64,000 nt of DNA from Flavobacterium sp. LHD-85 (lineage in GTDB: Bacteria > Bacteroidota > Bacteroidia > Flavobacteriales > Flavobacteriaceae). The notes under the pieces are model-generated. The model was given only the letters and a program-made list of their open reading frames with translations, did not search any database and was not told the DNA's origin. The stretch is from assembly GCF_030929595.1 (NCBI RefSeq), contig NZ_JAVFVR010000001.1, forward strand, positions 806,001 to 870,000, given 5' to 3'. A program made the translations under genes and the position numbers. Of this stretch, positions 38,621-48,171 are shown one piece after another (positions within the stretch are counted from its first letter, which is position 1; each line of letters opens with the position of its first letter).

Positions 38621-39717
38621 AAAGTCGCCTTCTGCTTTTCTACAAATTTATGCGATTGCAATTCTAGTAGTTCTTTTGCATTCTTTCGTTGTAAATCGAA
38701 TAAACCTTTATCTTCTGCGATATCTGCATAGACCTTATCGTGCATTTCGGCGCTTGTTTTAACCAATAAATCGCGTTGGTATTTATTTTGAGCCAAAGTC
38801 GCTTTCATAGCGGTTTCGGCTTCTTCTTGTTTGAAATCGAATTCTCCTTTTGGCGCTAATAATTTGGCAATAATTGGCGATGTTTCGATGGCTAAAAATA
38901 AAAGCATAATGAAAAATGACGGCAGCCAAGGCAGTTTGTTCAATGCATTAATACGCGCCATTAATCCGTCGAAACCTTCAATGATAGGTTGCGTCTGTGA
39001 AACTTTTTTGTCTAAATCGGCTTGAAGCTGTACGCCTGCTTTTTCTTTTTCGGCAATTTTAGCTTCGTTGGCCTTTTTAAGCGTTTCGAACTCTTTTAAA
39101 GCTGCATCATGTTTTTCGCGTTTTTCTTTGTAAACTGGGCCTTTTCCTAGTTTTTTAGTTCCAGCAGTTCCTTCAGCTTCTGTAATATAAACCGAATACA
39201 AATCGTTTACTTCTTTTTCTTTCTTTACAATGTCAGCTTTTAAAGCGGCGATTTCGGCTTTATTTTTATCTAAATCTGTTTTGAAATAGGTTCCAATTTG
39301 TTTTTTATTGGCCAATTCCATTTCGTTTTTCTCTTTCAGTAAAACGGTATTAATTTCTTTTTCGAAGATTTTAATTTCCAGAGGTTTCGAAATGACAATT
39401 GCAATAATAATTGCCAATGCAATACGCGGAGTTGCCTGCAGAAATTCATCAAGGAAACGATCTCTTTTCTTAATCGTCGAGACGATAAATCGGTCCAAAT
39501 TGAAAATCAATAAACTCCATACAAATCCAAAAATTAGGGCGGGATAAATAGAATCGAAAACGGTAAAAAGCGCATAAGCACTGGCTAAGAAAGCCATAAC
39601 TGCTGTAAAGTATACTGTGGCGCCAATACCAACATATTTGGTTTGTTCGCCTTCTGAGCAGTCTTTCAGGATGTCTCGGTCAGCACCGGAACATAGGATA
39701 AAAAATTGTTTTAACAT
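38617..39717 (-). CDS. DUF4407-family membrane protein
   Basis: The 366-aa protein has three N-terminal membrane segments (about residues 30-95), a long charged coiled coil (about 120-255, Lys/Glu/Ala-rich), and a fourth membrane helix (about 262-285, FFIMLLFLAIETSPIIAKLL). This is the DUF4407 layout. Function unknown. The start has a good -7 box upstream. Confidence 0.88.
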   Translation of the reverse strand: MLKQFFILCSGADRDILKDCSEGEQTKYVGIGATVYFTAVMAFLASAYALFTVFDSIYPALIFGFVWSLLIFNLDRFIVSTIKKRDRFLDEFLQATPRIALAIIIAIVISKPLEIKIFEKEINTVLLKEKNEMELANKKQIGTYFKTDLDKNKAEIAALKADIVKKEKEVNDLYSVYITEAEGTAGTKKLGKGPVYKEKREKHDAALKEFETLKKANEAKIAEKEKAGVQLQADLDKKVSQTQPIIEGFDGLMARINALNKLPWLPSFFIMLLFLAIETSPIIAKLLAPKGEFDFKQEEAETAMKATLAQNKYQRDLLVKTSAEMHDKVYADIAEDKGLFDLQRKNAKELLELQSHKFVEKQKATL

Positions 39718-39748
39718 GATTGATGATTTTTGATTGTGATTGATAAGG

Positions 39749-39756
39749 CAAATTTA
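39749..39756 (-). promoter_or_regulatory. -7 box of the DUF4407 promoter
   Basis: The minus strand reads TAAATTTG, 32 bp upstream of the ATG. Confidence 0.5.
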
Positions 39757-39807
39757 ACGCCAAATTTTCAAATACCGTCAAAATATCAATTTCTTTTTAG
39801 TTGTGAA

Positions 39808-39819
39808 TCAAACGTTTGA
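39808..39819. promoter_or_regulatory. Perfect palindrome upstream of the phytase-locus receptor
   Basis: TCAAACGTTTGA is a 12-bp perfect palindrome with a central CG, 134 bp before the TonB receptor start and in the gap between divergent genes. It could be an operator; no cognate regulator is adjacent. Confidence 0.35.
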
Positions 39820-39953
39820 ATCCTGAATGTTAGTTAAATATTAATATTTATAAGCAATAACTGACTAATCATAACACTATGTTAATTTTTTTTCAAGGCT
39901 TTATTAATACGCAGGCCTTAGTTTCGCAACCGAAATCAAACTAAACAAACACA

Positions 39954-42764
39954 ATGAAGAAATTTTATCTATTAACCGCATTCTTTTTATTCGCCTTTAC
40001 AGGTTTTGCTCAGAAAGCCATTATCTCTGGAAAGATATTAGACGCCGATGACAAACTGCCTCTTCCTGGAGCTATGGTTCAAATTGTGGGCGAGAAAAAA
40101 TACACCGTTTCAGACTACAACGGTCGTTTTGAATTATTAAATATTAATGAAGGAACTTACAAAGTTGAAGTAAAATATATTGGATATACTTCTTTAACTC
40201 AAGAAATAAAAGTGGAGCAAGGAAAAAACAATGTAATTGACTTTGCTCTTAAAGCTTCTGAAAATGAATTGAAAGAAGTTGTTGTTGGAGACATCTTAAA
40301 AGGTCAGGCAAAAGCATTGAACCAACAGAAAAACAATAAAAATATCGGAAACGTAATTTCTTCTGACCAAATGGGACGCTTCCCAGATGCTAACGTTGGA
40401 GACGCTTTAAAGCGTGTTCCAGGTATCACAATGCAGAATGACCAAGGTGAAGCTCGTAACATCATCATTAGAGGTTTGGCTCCATCGTTGAACTCTGTTA
40501 CTTTAAATGGTGACCGTATTCCATCTGCTGAAGGAGATAACAGAAACGTGCAAATGGACTTGATTCCGTCTGATATGATTTCTACTATCGAAGTAAACAA
40601 AACGCTTACATCAGACATGGATGCTGATGCGATTGGAGGTTCTGTAAACTTAATTACAAGAGCAACTCCAAACGGTGAAAGAATTTCTGCAACTCTTGCT
40701 GGAGGATATTTACCAATACGTGACCACGCTTCTTACACAGCTGGTTTCGTTTACGGTAACCGTTTTGCGAATGATAAATTAGGAGTCGTTTTCAGCGGAT
40801 CTTATAACAATGTAGATTACGGTTCTGATAACATCGAAAACGAATGGGTAAAAGATGATTTTGGAAATGAGTATTTGCAAGCTTCTGAAATTAGAAAATA
40901 TGACGTACAGCGTATTCGTCGTAGTGCTTCTGTTGCTTTAGATTACAAATTCAATGACAACAATACCATTTTTGCTAATGCAATTTACAACTGGAGAGAT
41001 GACAGAGAAAACCGTTTCAGAACTACTTACGATGATATCGAGCCTCTTTACAATGGCGAAGAAATTGTTGGTTTTGAAGGTCGTGTAAAACGTCAAACAA
41101 AAGGTGGTTTAGACAATAACAGAAACAAAAACAGAAGATTAGAAGACCAAAGAGTACAGAACTATTCTATTCGCGGAGAGCACTTAATCAACTCAACATT
41201 AGATTTAGATTGGTCTGCTAACTATGCAAAAGCTAGAGAATACCGTCCAGGAGAGCGTTATATCGAATACCGCCAGAAAGGTTTAGAAATGTTTGAAGAT
41301 TTATCAGACATCAGATTTCCTTTAATCACTACTGTTGGGGAGTCTGTTGACGAATTTAAATTTGACTCTGTTACCGAAAATACAGATGAAACAAGCGAAA
41401 GCGAATTTGGTGCTAAAGTAAATATCCGTTTCCCATTCTCTGTTATTGCTGGAGAAAAAGGAAGATTGAGAACGGGTCTTAGACTTCGCTTAAAAGAAAA
41501 AGAAAGAAACAATATGTTCTATTCTTATGAGCCAATTAATGATGATATGGAATTATTATCGCAAGTTCCGACAAGCTATTTTGATGGAAAAGATTTTAAT
41601 CCAGGAAGCAAATATGTGCCAGGAACTTTTGCTTCTGCAGCTTTCTTAGGAAGCTTAGATTTAAATAATCCTGCTTTATTTGATAAAGAAGCAGATCCAG
41701 CAGAATATTTAGCTGTAAACTATAATGCTAAAGAAAGAATCACTGCTGCGTATGTAAGATGGGATCAGGATTTTAACGATAAACTTTCTATGGTTTTAGG
41801 TTTCCGTTTAGAAAATACTCATATTGATTATACAGGAAACCGTGTATTAGATGAAGAAGAGTTAGAAAGCAAAATCAACAATACAAACTCTTATACTAAT
41901 TTACTGCCAAGTATTTCATTACAATACAATGCTACAAAAGATTTAGTTTTAAGAGCTGCTGTTACAACCGCCCTAGCTAGACCAAACTACTATGCATTAG
42001 CTCCTTATGTAAATAATATTGCTGCCGATAAAGAAATTACAGCTGGAAATCCAGACCTTAAAGCTACTTATTCATACAATTATGACTTCATGGCTGAGAA
42101 CTATTTCAAATCTGTCGGTTTAGTTTCTGGAGGTGTTTTCTACAAAAGATTAAATGATTTCATTTACAACTACAGCGACAATCAATATACTGATACGAAA
42201 TTTGCAGCAGATTTCCCTAATCAAGTAAATCCAATTCCAGCAGGTGAAAACTGGTCTTTCTTACAATCAAGAAACGGAGACAATGTTGACGTTTACGGGT
42301 TTGAAGTTGCATTCCAGCGTCAATTAGATTTCTTGCCAGGTAAATTCTTAAAAGGTTTTGCTATCTATTTAAACTATACTTACACGCAATCTAAAGCAAA
42401 AGGTATTGCTGATGAGGATGGAAATGAAAGAAAAGACATTAGTCTTCCTGGAACAACTCCTCACATGTTTAACGGATCATTATCTTGGGAAAACAAACGT
42501 TTCTCTGCAAGAATCTCAACCAACTTTACCTCTGATTATTTAGATGAGTTAGGTTCTGAGTCTTACAAAGACAGTTATTATGACAAGCAGTTTTTCTTAG
42601 ATGCAAATGCTGCTTATAAAATTACTCCCAAACTTCGCTTTTTTGCTGAAGCAAATAACTTAACAAACCAGCCGTTACGTTACTACCAAGGAGTTGCTGC
42701 TCATACAAAACAAGCTGAATATTACCAGCCACGTTACAATTTCGGATTGAAACTAGACTTGTAA
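39954..42764 (+). CDS. TonB-dependent receptor, phytase-associated
   Basis: The 936-aa outer-membrane receptor has a signal peptide ending GFAQ, a carboxypeptidase-like regulatory domain (about residues 24-105), a plug (about 125-240, RVPGITMQNDQGEARNIIIRGLAP) and a barrel ending FGLKLDL. It is not SusC-type: the SRAANGVIVI block and a SusD partner are missing. The next gene, 76 bp downstream, is a phytase lipoprotein, so it may import phytate or a degradation product. Substrate is inferred from context. Confidence 0.9.
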   Translation: MKKFYLLTAFFLFAFTGFAQKAIISGKILDADDKLPLPGAMVQIVGEKKYTVSDYNGRFELLNINEGTYKVEVKYIGYTSLTQEIKVEQGKNNVIDFALKASENELKEVVVGDILKGQAKALNQQKNNKNIGNVISSDQMGRFPDANVGDALKRVPGITMQNDQGEARNIIIRGLAPSLNSVTLNGDRIPSAEGDNRNVQMDLIPSDMISTIEVNKTLTSDMDADAIGGSVNLITRATPNGERISATLAGGYLPIRDHASYTAGFVYGNRFANDKLGVVFSGSYNNVDYGSDNIENEWVKDDFGNEYLQASEIRKYDVQRIRRSASVALDYKFNDNNTIFANAIYNWRDDRENRFRTTYDDIEPLYNGEEIVGFEGRVKRQTKGGLDNNRNKNRRLEDQRVQNYSIRGEHLINSTLDLDWSANYAKAREYRPGERYIEYRQKGLEMFEDLSDIRFPLITTVGESVDEFKFDSVTENTDETSESEFGAKVNIRFPFSVIAGEKGRLRTGLRLRLKEKERNNMFYSYEPINDDMELLSQVPTSYFDGKDFNPGSKYVPGTFASAAFLGSLDLNNPALFDKEADPAEYLAVNYNAKERITAAYVRWDQDFNDKLSMVLGFRLENTHIDYTGNRVLDEEELESKINNTNSYTNLLPSISLQYNATKDLVLRAAVTTALARPNYYALAPYVNNIAADKEITAGNPDLKATYSYNYDFMAENYFKSVGLVSGGVFYKRLNDFIYNYSDNQYTDTKFAADFPNQVNPIPAGENWSFLQSRNGDNVDVYGFEVAFQRQLDFLPGKFLKGFAIYLNYTYTQSKAKGIADEDGNERKDISLPGTTPHMFNGSLSWENKRFSARISTNFTSDYLDELGSESYKDSYYDKQFFLDANAAYKITPKLRFFAEANNLTNQPLRYYQGVAAHTKQAEYYQPRYNFGLKLDL

Positions 42765-42840
42765 TTCTGCACTTTTTTAAAATTCTTAAATTAGACAGAG
42801 TTTAGCGCTCTGTCTAATTGCATTAAAATATATAATACAA

Positions 42841-43899
42841 ATGAAAAATAAATCTTTAATTGCTTTTTTACTTTTAAGCTTATCATTTACAGCTTGTAAA
42901 GATGATAAATTAGCTCCAGTTCAGCCAAATGCTGTAAAACCAACTGCTGTTACAGAAGCTTTGCCTCACGATACAGATGATCCTTCAATTTGGATTAATC
43001 CGACAGATGCTTCAAAAAGCATTATTATCGGAACAGATAAAGACACAGACGGAGGTTTATATGCTTTTGATTTGAATGGAAAAATCCTTAAAAAATCAAT
43101 TCCGCTAAAACGTCCAAACAATGTTGATATCGCTTATGGATTGATCATTGACGGAAAAAAAGTAGATATTGCTGTAACGACTGAACGTGAAGAAAACAAA
43201 ATCAGAATTTTCAGTTTACCTAATTTAGAACCTATTGATAATGGCGGAATTCCTGTTTTTGATGGAGAATCTCAACGCGATCCAATGGGAGTTGCTTTAT
43301 ACACACGCCCAAGCGACGGAAAGATTTTTGCTATTGTGGGAAGAAAAACAGGTCCTTCTGGAAGTTATTTATGGCAATATGAACTTTCTGGAAGCGGAAA
43401 ATTTGCTGCTGCAAAAGTGGTTCGCAAATTCGGAACGTACAGCGGTAAAAAAGAAATTGAAGCCATTGCTGTCGATAACGAATTAGGCTTTGTGTACTAT
43501 TGCGATGAACAAACAGGAATTAGAAAATACAATGCAGATCCTGCTTTAAACGATAATAAAGAATTGGCATTTTTTGGTCAGAAAGATTTCAAAGCAGATC
43601 ATGAAGGAATCGCGATTTACAAAAAAACAGATTCTACAGGATATATTCTAGTATCCAACCAACAGGCAAATTCTTTTATGGTTTACCCGAGAGAAGGAGC
43701 AAAAGGAAATCCGAACAATCATCCATTATTGGCTGAAGTTCCAACTTCTACAATTGAATGTGATGGTGCAGATGTAACAAGTGTTAACCTTGGAGGAAAA
43801 TACAAAAACGGGCTTTTTGTAGCAATGAGCAACGGAATGACGTTCCACTATTATGCTTGGGATTTAATCCAAAAACGTATTGACGAGGCTAAGAAATAA
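42841..43899 (+). CDS. Beta-propeller phytase (3-phytase), lipoprotein
   Basis: The 352-aa product has a lipoprotein signal peptide (SFTAC, Cys19) and a six-bladed phytase propeller. HDTDDPSIWINP (about residues 47-58), GTDKDTDGGLYAFDLNG, LKRPNNVDIAYG, DEQTGIRKYNADP and DHEGIAIYKK are the calcium- and phosphate-binding blocks of this family. It releases phosphate from inositol hexakisphosphate at the cell surface or periplasm. Cotranscription with the TonB receptor is likely. Confidence 0.92.
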   Translation: MKNKSLIAFLLLSLSFTACKDDKLAPVQPNAVKPTAVTEALPHDTDDPSIWINPTDASKSIIIGTDKDTDGGLYAFDLNGKILKKSIPLKRPNNVDIAYGLIIDGKKVDIAVTTEREENKIRIFSLPNLEPIDNGGIPVFDGESQRDPMGVALYTRPSDGKIFAIVGRKTGPSGSYLWQYELSGSGKFAAAKVVRKFGTYSGKKEIEAIAVDNELGFVYYCDEQTGIRKYNADPALNDNKELAFFGQKDFKADHEGIAIYKKTDSTGYILVSNQQANSFMVYPREGAKGNPNNHPLLAEVPTSTIECDGADVTSVNLGGKYKNGLFVAMSNGMTFHYYAWDLIQKRIDEAKK

Positions 43900-43990
43900 C
43901 GATTCAGTGTTGATTTGAAATTGCAGTTTTTCGGTACTTTCCTTTAAATTGTACTGAAAACTGCGTTTCAATGTCTTAAAAAGTACTCAT

Positions 43991-44058
43991 TGTCTGGCTG
44001 AGCGAAGTCGAAGCCCAGTTTCCAATAGTGGCGCCCTTCGACTTCGCTCAGGGAGACA
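43991..44058. repeat. Palindromic repeat, family F (CTGAGCGAAGTCGAAG)
   Basis: Arms 43991-44013 and 44036-44058 match at 21 of 23 positions as reverse complements. The core CTTCGACTTCGCTCAG is typical of a Bacteroidota intergenic repeat. A fragment with the same core occurs inside the cyclase gene near 36005-36030. Confidence 0.85.
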
Positions 44059-44090
44059 AGCAAGCAGTATCAGACAAGCACAAAAACAAA

Positions 44091-44122
44091 AAAAGCTGTT
44101 CAGAAATGAACAGCTTTTTTTT
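44091..44122. terminator. Bidirectional terminator between the phytase gene and pckA
   Basis: AAAAGCTGTTCA pairs with TGAACAGCTTTT around GAAA, with A-run and T-run flanks. It serves both convergent transcripts. Confidence 0.85.
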
Positions 44123-44139
44123 GAATTAAATAATTCCTT

Positions 44140-45744
44140 TTATTCTGTAATTGGCGCGCCTGCTAAGATTTCAGCATTTGCAAACTCTTCAAATTTCGCA
44201 AAATTAGCTTTGAATTTATGAGCCAATTCTAACGCTTTTTTATCGTATAAATCTTTGTCTTCCCAAGTATTTCTAGGATTTAAAATTTCCACTGGAACAT
44301 TTGGACAATCTTGAGGAATTTCAATTCCAAATACTTCATGATTTTTAAACGCTACATCATTTAATTCTCCTTTTAACGCAGCAGTAATCATAGCACGAGT
44401 ATATTTAAGCTTCATACGGCTTCCTGTTCCGTAAGCTCCTCCAGTCCATCCTGTGTTGATTAACCAAACTTTTACTCCTGCATCTTTCATTTTTTTGCTC
44501 AACATTTCAGCATAACGCGTTGGGTGCAAAGGCATAAATGGCGCTCCAAAACAAGCAGAGAAATTAGGCTGAGGCTCTGTTACACCAGCTTCTGTACCAG
44601 CAACTTTTGCTGTATATCCAGAAATAAAGTGGTAAGCTGCCTGACCTGGAGTCAATCTTGAGATTGGAGGCAAGATTCCGAAAGAATCAGCCGTTAAGAA
44701 AAATATATTTTTAGGATTGTGTCCAATCAAACCTGGCTGAACATTATCAATATGTGTAATTGGGTAACTTACGCGAGTATTTTGAGTAATAGAAACATCG
44801 TCAAAATCAACTACGTTTGTTCCTGCTTTGAAAACCACATTTTCTAAAAGCGCTCCTTTTTTGATTGCTCTAAAAATGTCTGGTTCATTTTCTTCTGTTA
44901 AGTTGATCACTTTCGCGTAGCATCCGCCTTCAAAATTGAAAACAGTGTTTTCGTTTGTCCAGCCGTGCTCATCGTCTCCGATTAATTTACGTTCTGGATC
45001 TGCAGATAAAGTTGTTTTTCCTGTACCAGACAATCCGAAGAAGATTGCTGTGTCTCCTGCTTCGCCAACATTGGCGCTACAGTGCATTGGAAGTGTATTT
45101 TTGAAAACCGGAAGAATAAAGTTCAATGCAGAAAAAATTCCCTTTTTCATTTCTCCTGTATAACCTGTTCCACCGATTAAAGCAATTTTTTTAGTAAAAT
45201 CTAAAATAGCAAAATTAGACTGGCGTGTTCCATCAACAGCAGGATCTGCCATAAAACTTGGCGCACAAACTACTGTCCATTCTGGAGTAAAATTAGCCAG
45301 CTCTGAATCTTCTGGACGTAAGAACATATTGTAGCAAAACAAGTTTGACCAAGCAGTTTCTGTTACAACACGAACATTCAATCTATAATTTGGATCAGAA
45401 CACACATAAGAATCACGAACAAAAACTTCTTTGTCTGATAAAAATGCTGTTACCTTATTATAAAGCTTTTCAAAAGCTTGTGGCTCAAATGGAATATTTA
45501 CATTTCCCCACCAAACTTGATCTTTAGTAATATCATCTTTTACGATAAAACGATCTTGTGGAGAACGACCTGTAAATTCACCTGTGTTAATTGCCAACGC
45601 TCCGGTAGAATTCTCAACACCTTGTCCTGACTGCAAAGTAATCGCATGTAATTCATCTGCAGATAGTTGATAACGAACTTTTGCATTTTCAATTCCTAAC
45701 TCTTTTAACGAAATCGATTGCGCGAAAACTGTATTAGTGCCCAT
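44140..45744 (-). CDS. pckA: Phosphoenolpyruvate carboxykinase (ATP)
   Basis: The 534-aa cytoplasmic enzyme converts oxaloacetate and ATP to phosphoenolpyruvate, the first step of gluconeogenesis. The kinase P-loop GLSGTGKTTLS lies near residues 230-240 with IGDDEHGW after it. NPKNIFFLTADSFGILPP and the Arg-binding TRYAEMLSKKM fit the ATP-dependent class. The start sits 36 nt after a -7 box. Confidence 0.95.
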   Translation of the reverse strand: MGTNTVFAQSISLKELGIENAKVRYQLSADELHAITLQSGQGVENSTGALAINTGEFTGRSPQDRFIVKDDITKDQVWWGNVNIPFEPQAFEKLYNKVTAFLSDKEVFVRDSYVCSDPNYRLNVRVVTETAWSNLFCYNMFLRPEDSELANFTPEWTVVCAPSFMADPAVDGTRQSNFAILDFTKKIALIGGTGYTGEMKKGIFSALNFILPVFKNTLPMHCSANVGEAGDTAIFFGLSGTGKTTLSADPERKLIGDDEHGWTNENTVFNFEGGCYAKVINLTEENEPDIFRAIKKGALLENVVFKAGTNVVDFDDVSITQNTRVSYPITHIDNVQPGLIGHNPKNIFFLTADSFGILPPISRLTPGQAAYHFISGYTAKVAGTEAGVTEPQPNFSACFGAPFMPLHPTRYAEMLSKKMKDAGVKVWLINTGWTGGAYGTGSRMKLKYTRAMITAALKGELNDVAFKNHEVFGIEIPQDCPNVPVEILNPRNTWEDKDLYDKKALELAHKFKANFAKFEEFANAEILAGAPITE

Positions 45745-46045
45745 AAATTTTTAAGTTGTGTGTGATTTTTTGTTTAAAGCAAAATTACAGATTTATTTTT
45801 ATTTCTTTTAAAATACTTAAATTTCACTTTAATTTATATGAAAAAAGAGAAATTTTACTTTAAAAATTATAAAAAGAAAAAAATAACCGCCTCTAATTTG
45901 TTTATTTACAACCTTATACGCGAATTTGTTATATTATTTTTGTTTGATAACAGAAAATACAAAAAAGTCACACAAATAAAGTTATATGTTATTTATGTGA
46001 CAAAATTAAAGATTAATTCTTAGACAGAATTTTTTTTTCGAGATT
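45745..46045. other. 301-bp AT-rich spacer with the pckA promoter
   Basis: Apart from the pckA promoter at its left end, I see no repeat, RNA or gene. A 61-codon plus-strand frame (45838-46023) is Lys/Ile/Phe-rich as expected from AT-rich sequence by chance and has no homology signal I recognise. Confidence 0.6.
45780..45787 (-). promoter_or_regulatory. -7 box of the pckA promoter
   Basis: The minus strand reads TAATTTTG, 36 bp before the pckA ATG. Confidence 0.5.
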
Positions 46046-46432
46046 TTATGATTTTCTCTTCAAAATCGTAAAGAATAATAGCGCCCAAGCAATAATTAAT
46101 AAGAAACCACCCAAAGGTGTTGCGAATACGATAATTTTAGATTCGAAGAGTGTATAGTCTTTTGTTGCCAATAAATAGATTGAACCGCTGAAAAGCAAAA
46201 CGCCTGCAACTACTAAATTATAGATCGTTTTTAAGGTTTTCTCCGCAATGTCTTTTTGCGTAGATAAAAATAGAAGAAACAGAGCGTGATACATTTGGTA
46301 ACGAACACCAACTTCAAAAGTATTTAATTGGTCAACCGAAAGATATTTTTTCAATAAATGAGCACCGAAAGCACCCAAAATAATAGCTAACATACCAATA
46401 AAAGCTCCTGTTAAAACGATTCTTCTTTTCAT
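46046..46432 (-). CDS. DUF423-family membrane protein
   Basis: The 128-aa protein has four membrane helices and the family's conserved start GAFIGMLAIILGAFGAHLLKK, then YQMYHALFLLFL. The ATG at 46432 fits the family length; the longer frame to 46471 adds residues without support. Function unknown. Confidence 0.88.
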   Translation of the reverse strand: MKRRIVLTGAFIGMLAIILGAFGAHLLKKYLSVDQLNTFEVGVRYQMYHALFLLFLSTQKDIAEKTLKTIYNLVVAGVLLFSGSIYLLATKDYTLFESKIIVFATPLGGFLLIIAWALLFFTILKRKS

Positions 46433-46457
46433 AATATATCTCTTTTGAAATTTCAAA

Positions 46458-46465
46458 CAAAAATA
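46458..46465 (-). promoter_or_regulatory. -7 box of the DUF423 promoter
   Basis: The minus strand reads TATTTTTG, 26 bp before the ATG at 46432. Confidence 0.5.
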
Positions 46466-46571
46466 CTTCAAACGAACTGAAAAACGGCCTTATTTCCTAG
46501 ATTATTTAGAACAAAATCAAATTGTTTTTTGGGTTTTGCGAAAAAAATAATTTTATTTTCTTTAATTTGAA

Positions 46572-46602
46572 TTGTTATATTTATAACATTTAAATATATT
46601 TG
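46572..46602 (+). promoter_or_regulatory. Promoter of the saccharopine dehydrogenase-like gene
   Basis: TTG at 46572-46574 and TATATTTG at 46595-46602 are 20 bp apart, a good Bacteroidota -33/-7 pair, 17 bp before the ATG. Confidence 0.6.
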
Positions 46603-46619
46603 TGTTAAATATTTGATAC

Positions 46620-47984
46620 ATGAGAAACATTTTAATATTTGGAGCAGGAAGATCTGCATCTTCTTTGATTCGATATTTACTATCAAAATCTAATGAAGAA
46701 CAGCTGCACTTAACGGTAGCTGACCTTTCATTGCAACTTGCAAAAACAAAAACACAAGATCATCCAAATGCTACTCCGCTTGCCTTAGATATTTTTAATT
46801 CAGACGAAAGAAAAAAAGCTATTGCAAATGCATCAATCGTAATTTCTATGCTTCCTGCACATTTGCATATCGAGATTGCAAAAGACTGCCTTGAATTCAA
46901 AAAGCACCTTGTTACTGCATCATATATTAGTGATGCCATGCAGGCTTTGAACGAAGAAGCCATTAAAAATAATCTGATTTTTATGAACGAAATTGGTCTA
47001 GATCCAGGAATCGACCATATGAGTGCCATGAAAGTCATTGACGAAATCAGGTCAAAAGGTGGTAAGATGCTTTTGTTTGAATCTTTCTGCGGCGGACTTG
47101 TAGCTCCTGAATCTGATAATAATTTATGGAACTACAAATTTACTTGGGCTCCACGAAATGTAGTTTTGGCTGGACAAGGCGGTGCTGCCAAATTTATTCA
47201 AGAAGGAACTTATAAATATATTCCGTACAGCGCTTTGTTTAGAAGAACCGAATTTCTAGAAGTAGAAGGATACGGAAAATTTGAAGCGTATTCTAATCGC
47301 GATTCTCTTAAATATCGTTCAGTTTATGGCTTAGATGATATTCTTACCTTATATAGAGGTACAATCAGAAGAGTGGGGTATTCTCGCGCTTGGAATATGT
47401 TTGTACAGCTCGGGATGACAGATGATAGCTATATTTTAGAGGGGTCAGAAAATATGAGTTATCGTCAGTTCATCAATTCTTTCCTTCCGTATCATCCAAC
47501 TGATTCTGTCGAAATTAAAACTCGCTTGATCTTAAAAATTGATCAGGACGATATTATGTGGGACAAGCTTTTGGAATTGGATTTATTCAATCCAAACAAA
47601 AAAGTAAACCTGCCAAATGCCACTCCGGCTCAAATCTTAGAAAAAATCTTGACCGACAGTTGGGCTCTTGAACCAGATGATAAAGATATGATTGTAATGT
47701 ATCATAAATTTGGTTATGAACTGAATGGCGAAAAAAAACAAATCGATTCGAAAATGGTCTGCATTGGCGAAGACCAGACTTATACCGCAATGGCAAAAAC
47801 AGTTGGACTTCCGGTTGCAATTGCGACATTATTGATTTTAAACGGAAAAATTACAACTCCAGGCGTTCAGCTTCCTATTAAAAAGGAAGTTTACGAACCT
47901 ATTTTGAAAGAATTAGAAGAATATGGGGTCATTTTTAACGAACAAAATGTGCCTTATTTTGGATACAATCCAGACTTATTTTAG
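46620..47984 (+). CDS. Saccharopine dehydrogenase-family oxidoreductase
   Basis: The 454-aa protein has an N-terminal Rossmann fold (NILIFGAGRSASSLIRYLL) and a saccharopine dehydrogenase/reductase catalytic domain (EIGLDPGIDHMSAMKVID, then FCGGLVAPESDNNLWNYKFTW). It is close to glutamate-forming saccharopine dehydrogenases, which act in lysine degradation. No other lysine gene is nearby, so the substrate is unproven. Preceded by a good promoter. Confidence 0.87.
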   Translation: MRNILIFGAGRSASSLIRYLLSKSNEEQLHLTVADLSLQLAKTKTQDHPNATPLALDIFNSDERKKAIANASIVISMLPAHLHIEIAKDCLEFKKHLVTASYISDAMQALNEEAIKNNLIFMNEIGLDPGIDHMSAMKVIDEIRSKGGKMLLFESFCGGLVAPESDNNLWNYKFTWAPRNVVLAGQGGAAKFIQEGTYKYIPYSALFRRTEFLEVEGYGKFEAYSNRDSLKYRSVYGLDDILTLYRGTIRRVGYSRAWNMFVQLGMTDDSYILEGSENMSYRQFINSFLPYHPTDSVEIKTRLILKIDQDDIMWDKLLELDLFNPNKKVNLPNATPAQILEKILTDSWALEPDDKDMIVMYHKFGYELNGEKKQIDSKMVCIGEDQTYTAMAKTVGLPVAIATLLILNGKITTPGVQLPIKKEVYEPILKELEEYGVIFNEQNVPYFGYNPDLF

Positions 47985-48040
47985 TCTGGGTCTGCATTGT
48001 TTATTTTTAGAATTTTTTTTTTAATTAGTTTTTTGATTTT

Positions 48041-48073
48041 ATCCGCTTCCTCCATCAGAAGCGGATTTTTTTT
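48041..48073. terminator. Terminator after the saccharopine dehydrogenase-like gene
   Basis: ATCCGCTTC and GAAGCGGAT form a stem around CTCCATCA, followed by T8, 57 bp after the stop. Confidence 0.8.
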
Positions 48074-48076
48074 CTT

Positions 48077-48171
48077 TTAAGGGACAAAGGTTCAGAGGAA
48101 CAAAGCCACAAAGGTTTTATACTTTGCGTAAAAAAACCTTTGTCACTTTGCTCCTTTGTTACTCTGAACCT
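48077..48171. repeat. Palindromic repeat (GGACAAAGGTTCAGAG type)
   Basis: The left arm GGGACAAAGGTTCAGAGGAAC and the right arm TTGTTACTCTGAACCTCT pair imperfectly. Inner CACAAAGG/CCTTTGTC parts also pair. It lies between convergent genes and touches the end of the M56 gene. A single arm of the same type occurs at about 51490-51520. Confidence 0.75.

Noticed and set aside
45838..46023. 61-codon Lys/Ile/Phe-rich frame
   Set aside because: Typical chance frame in AT-rich DNA, with no promoter or homology signal.
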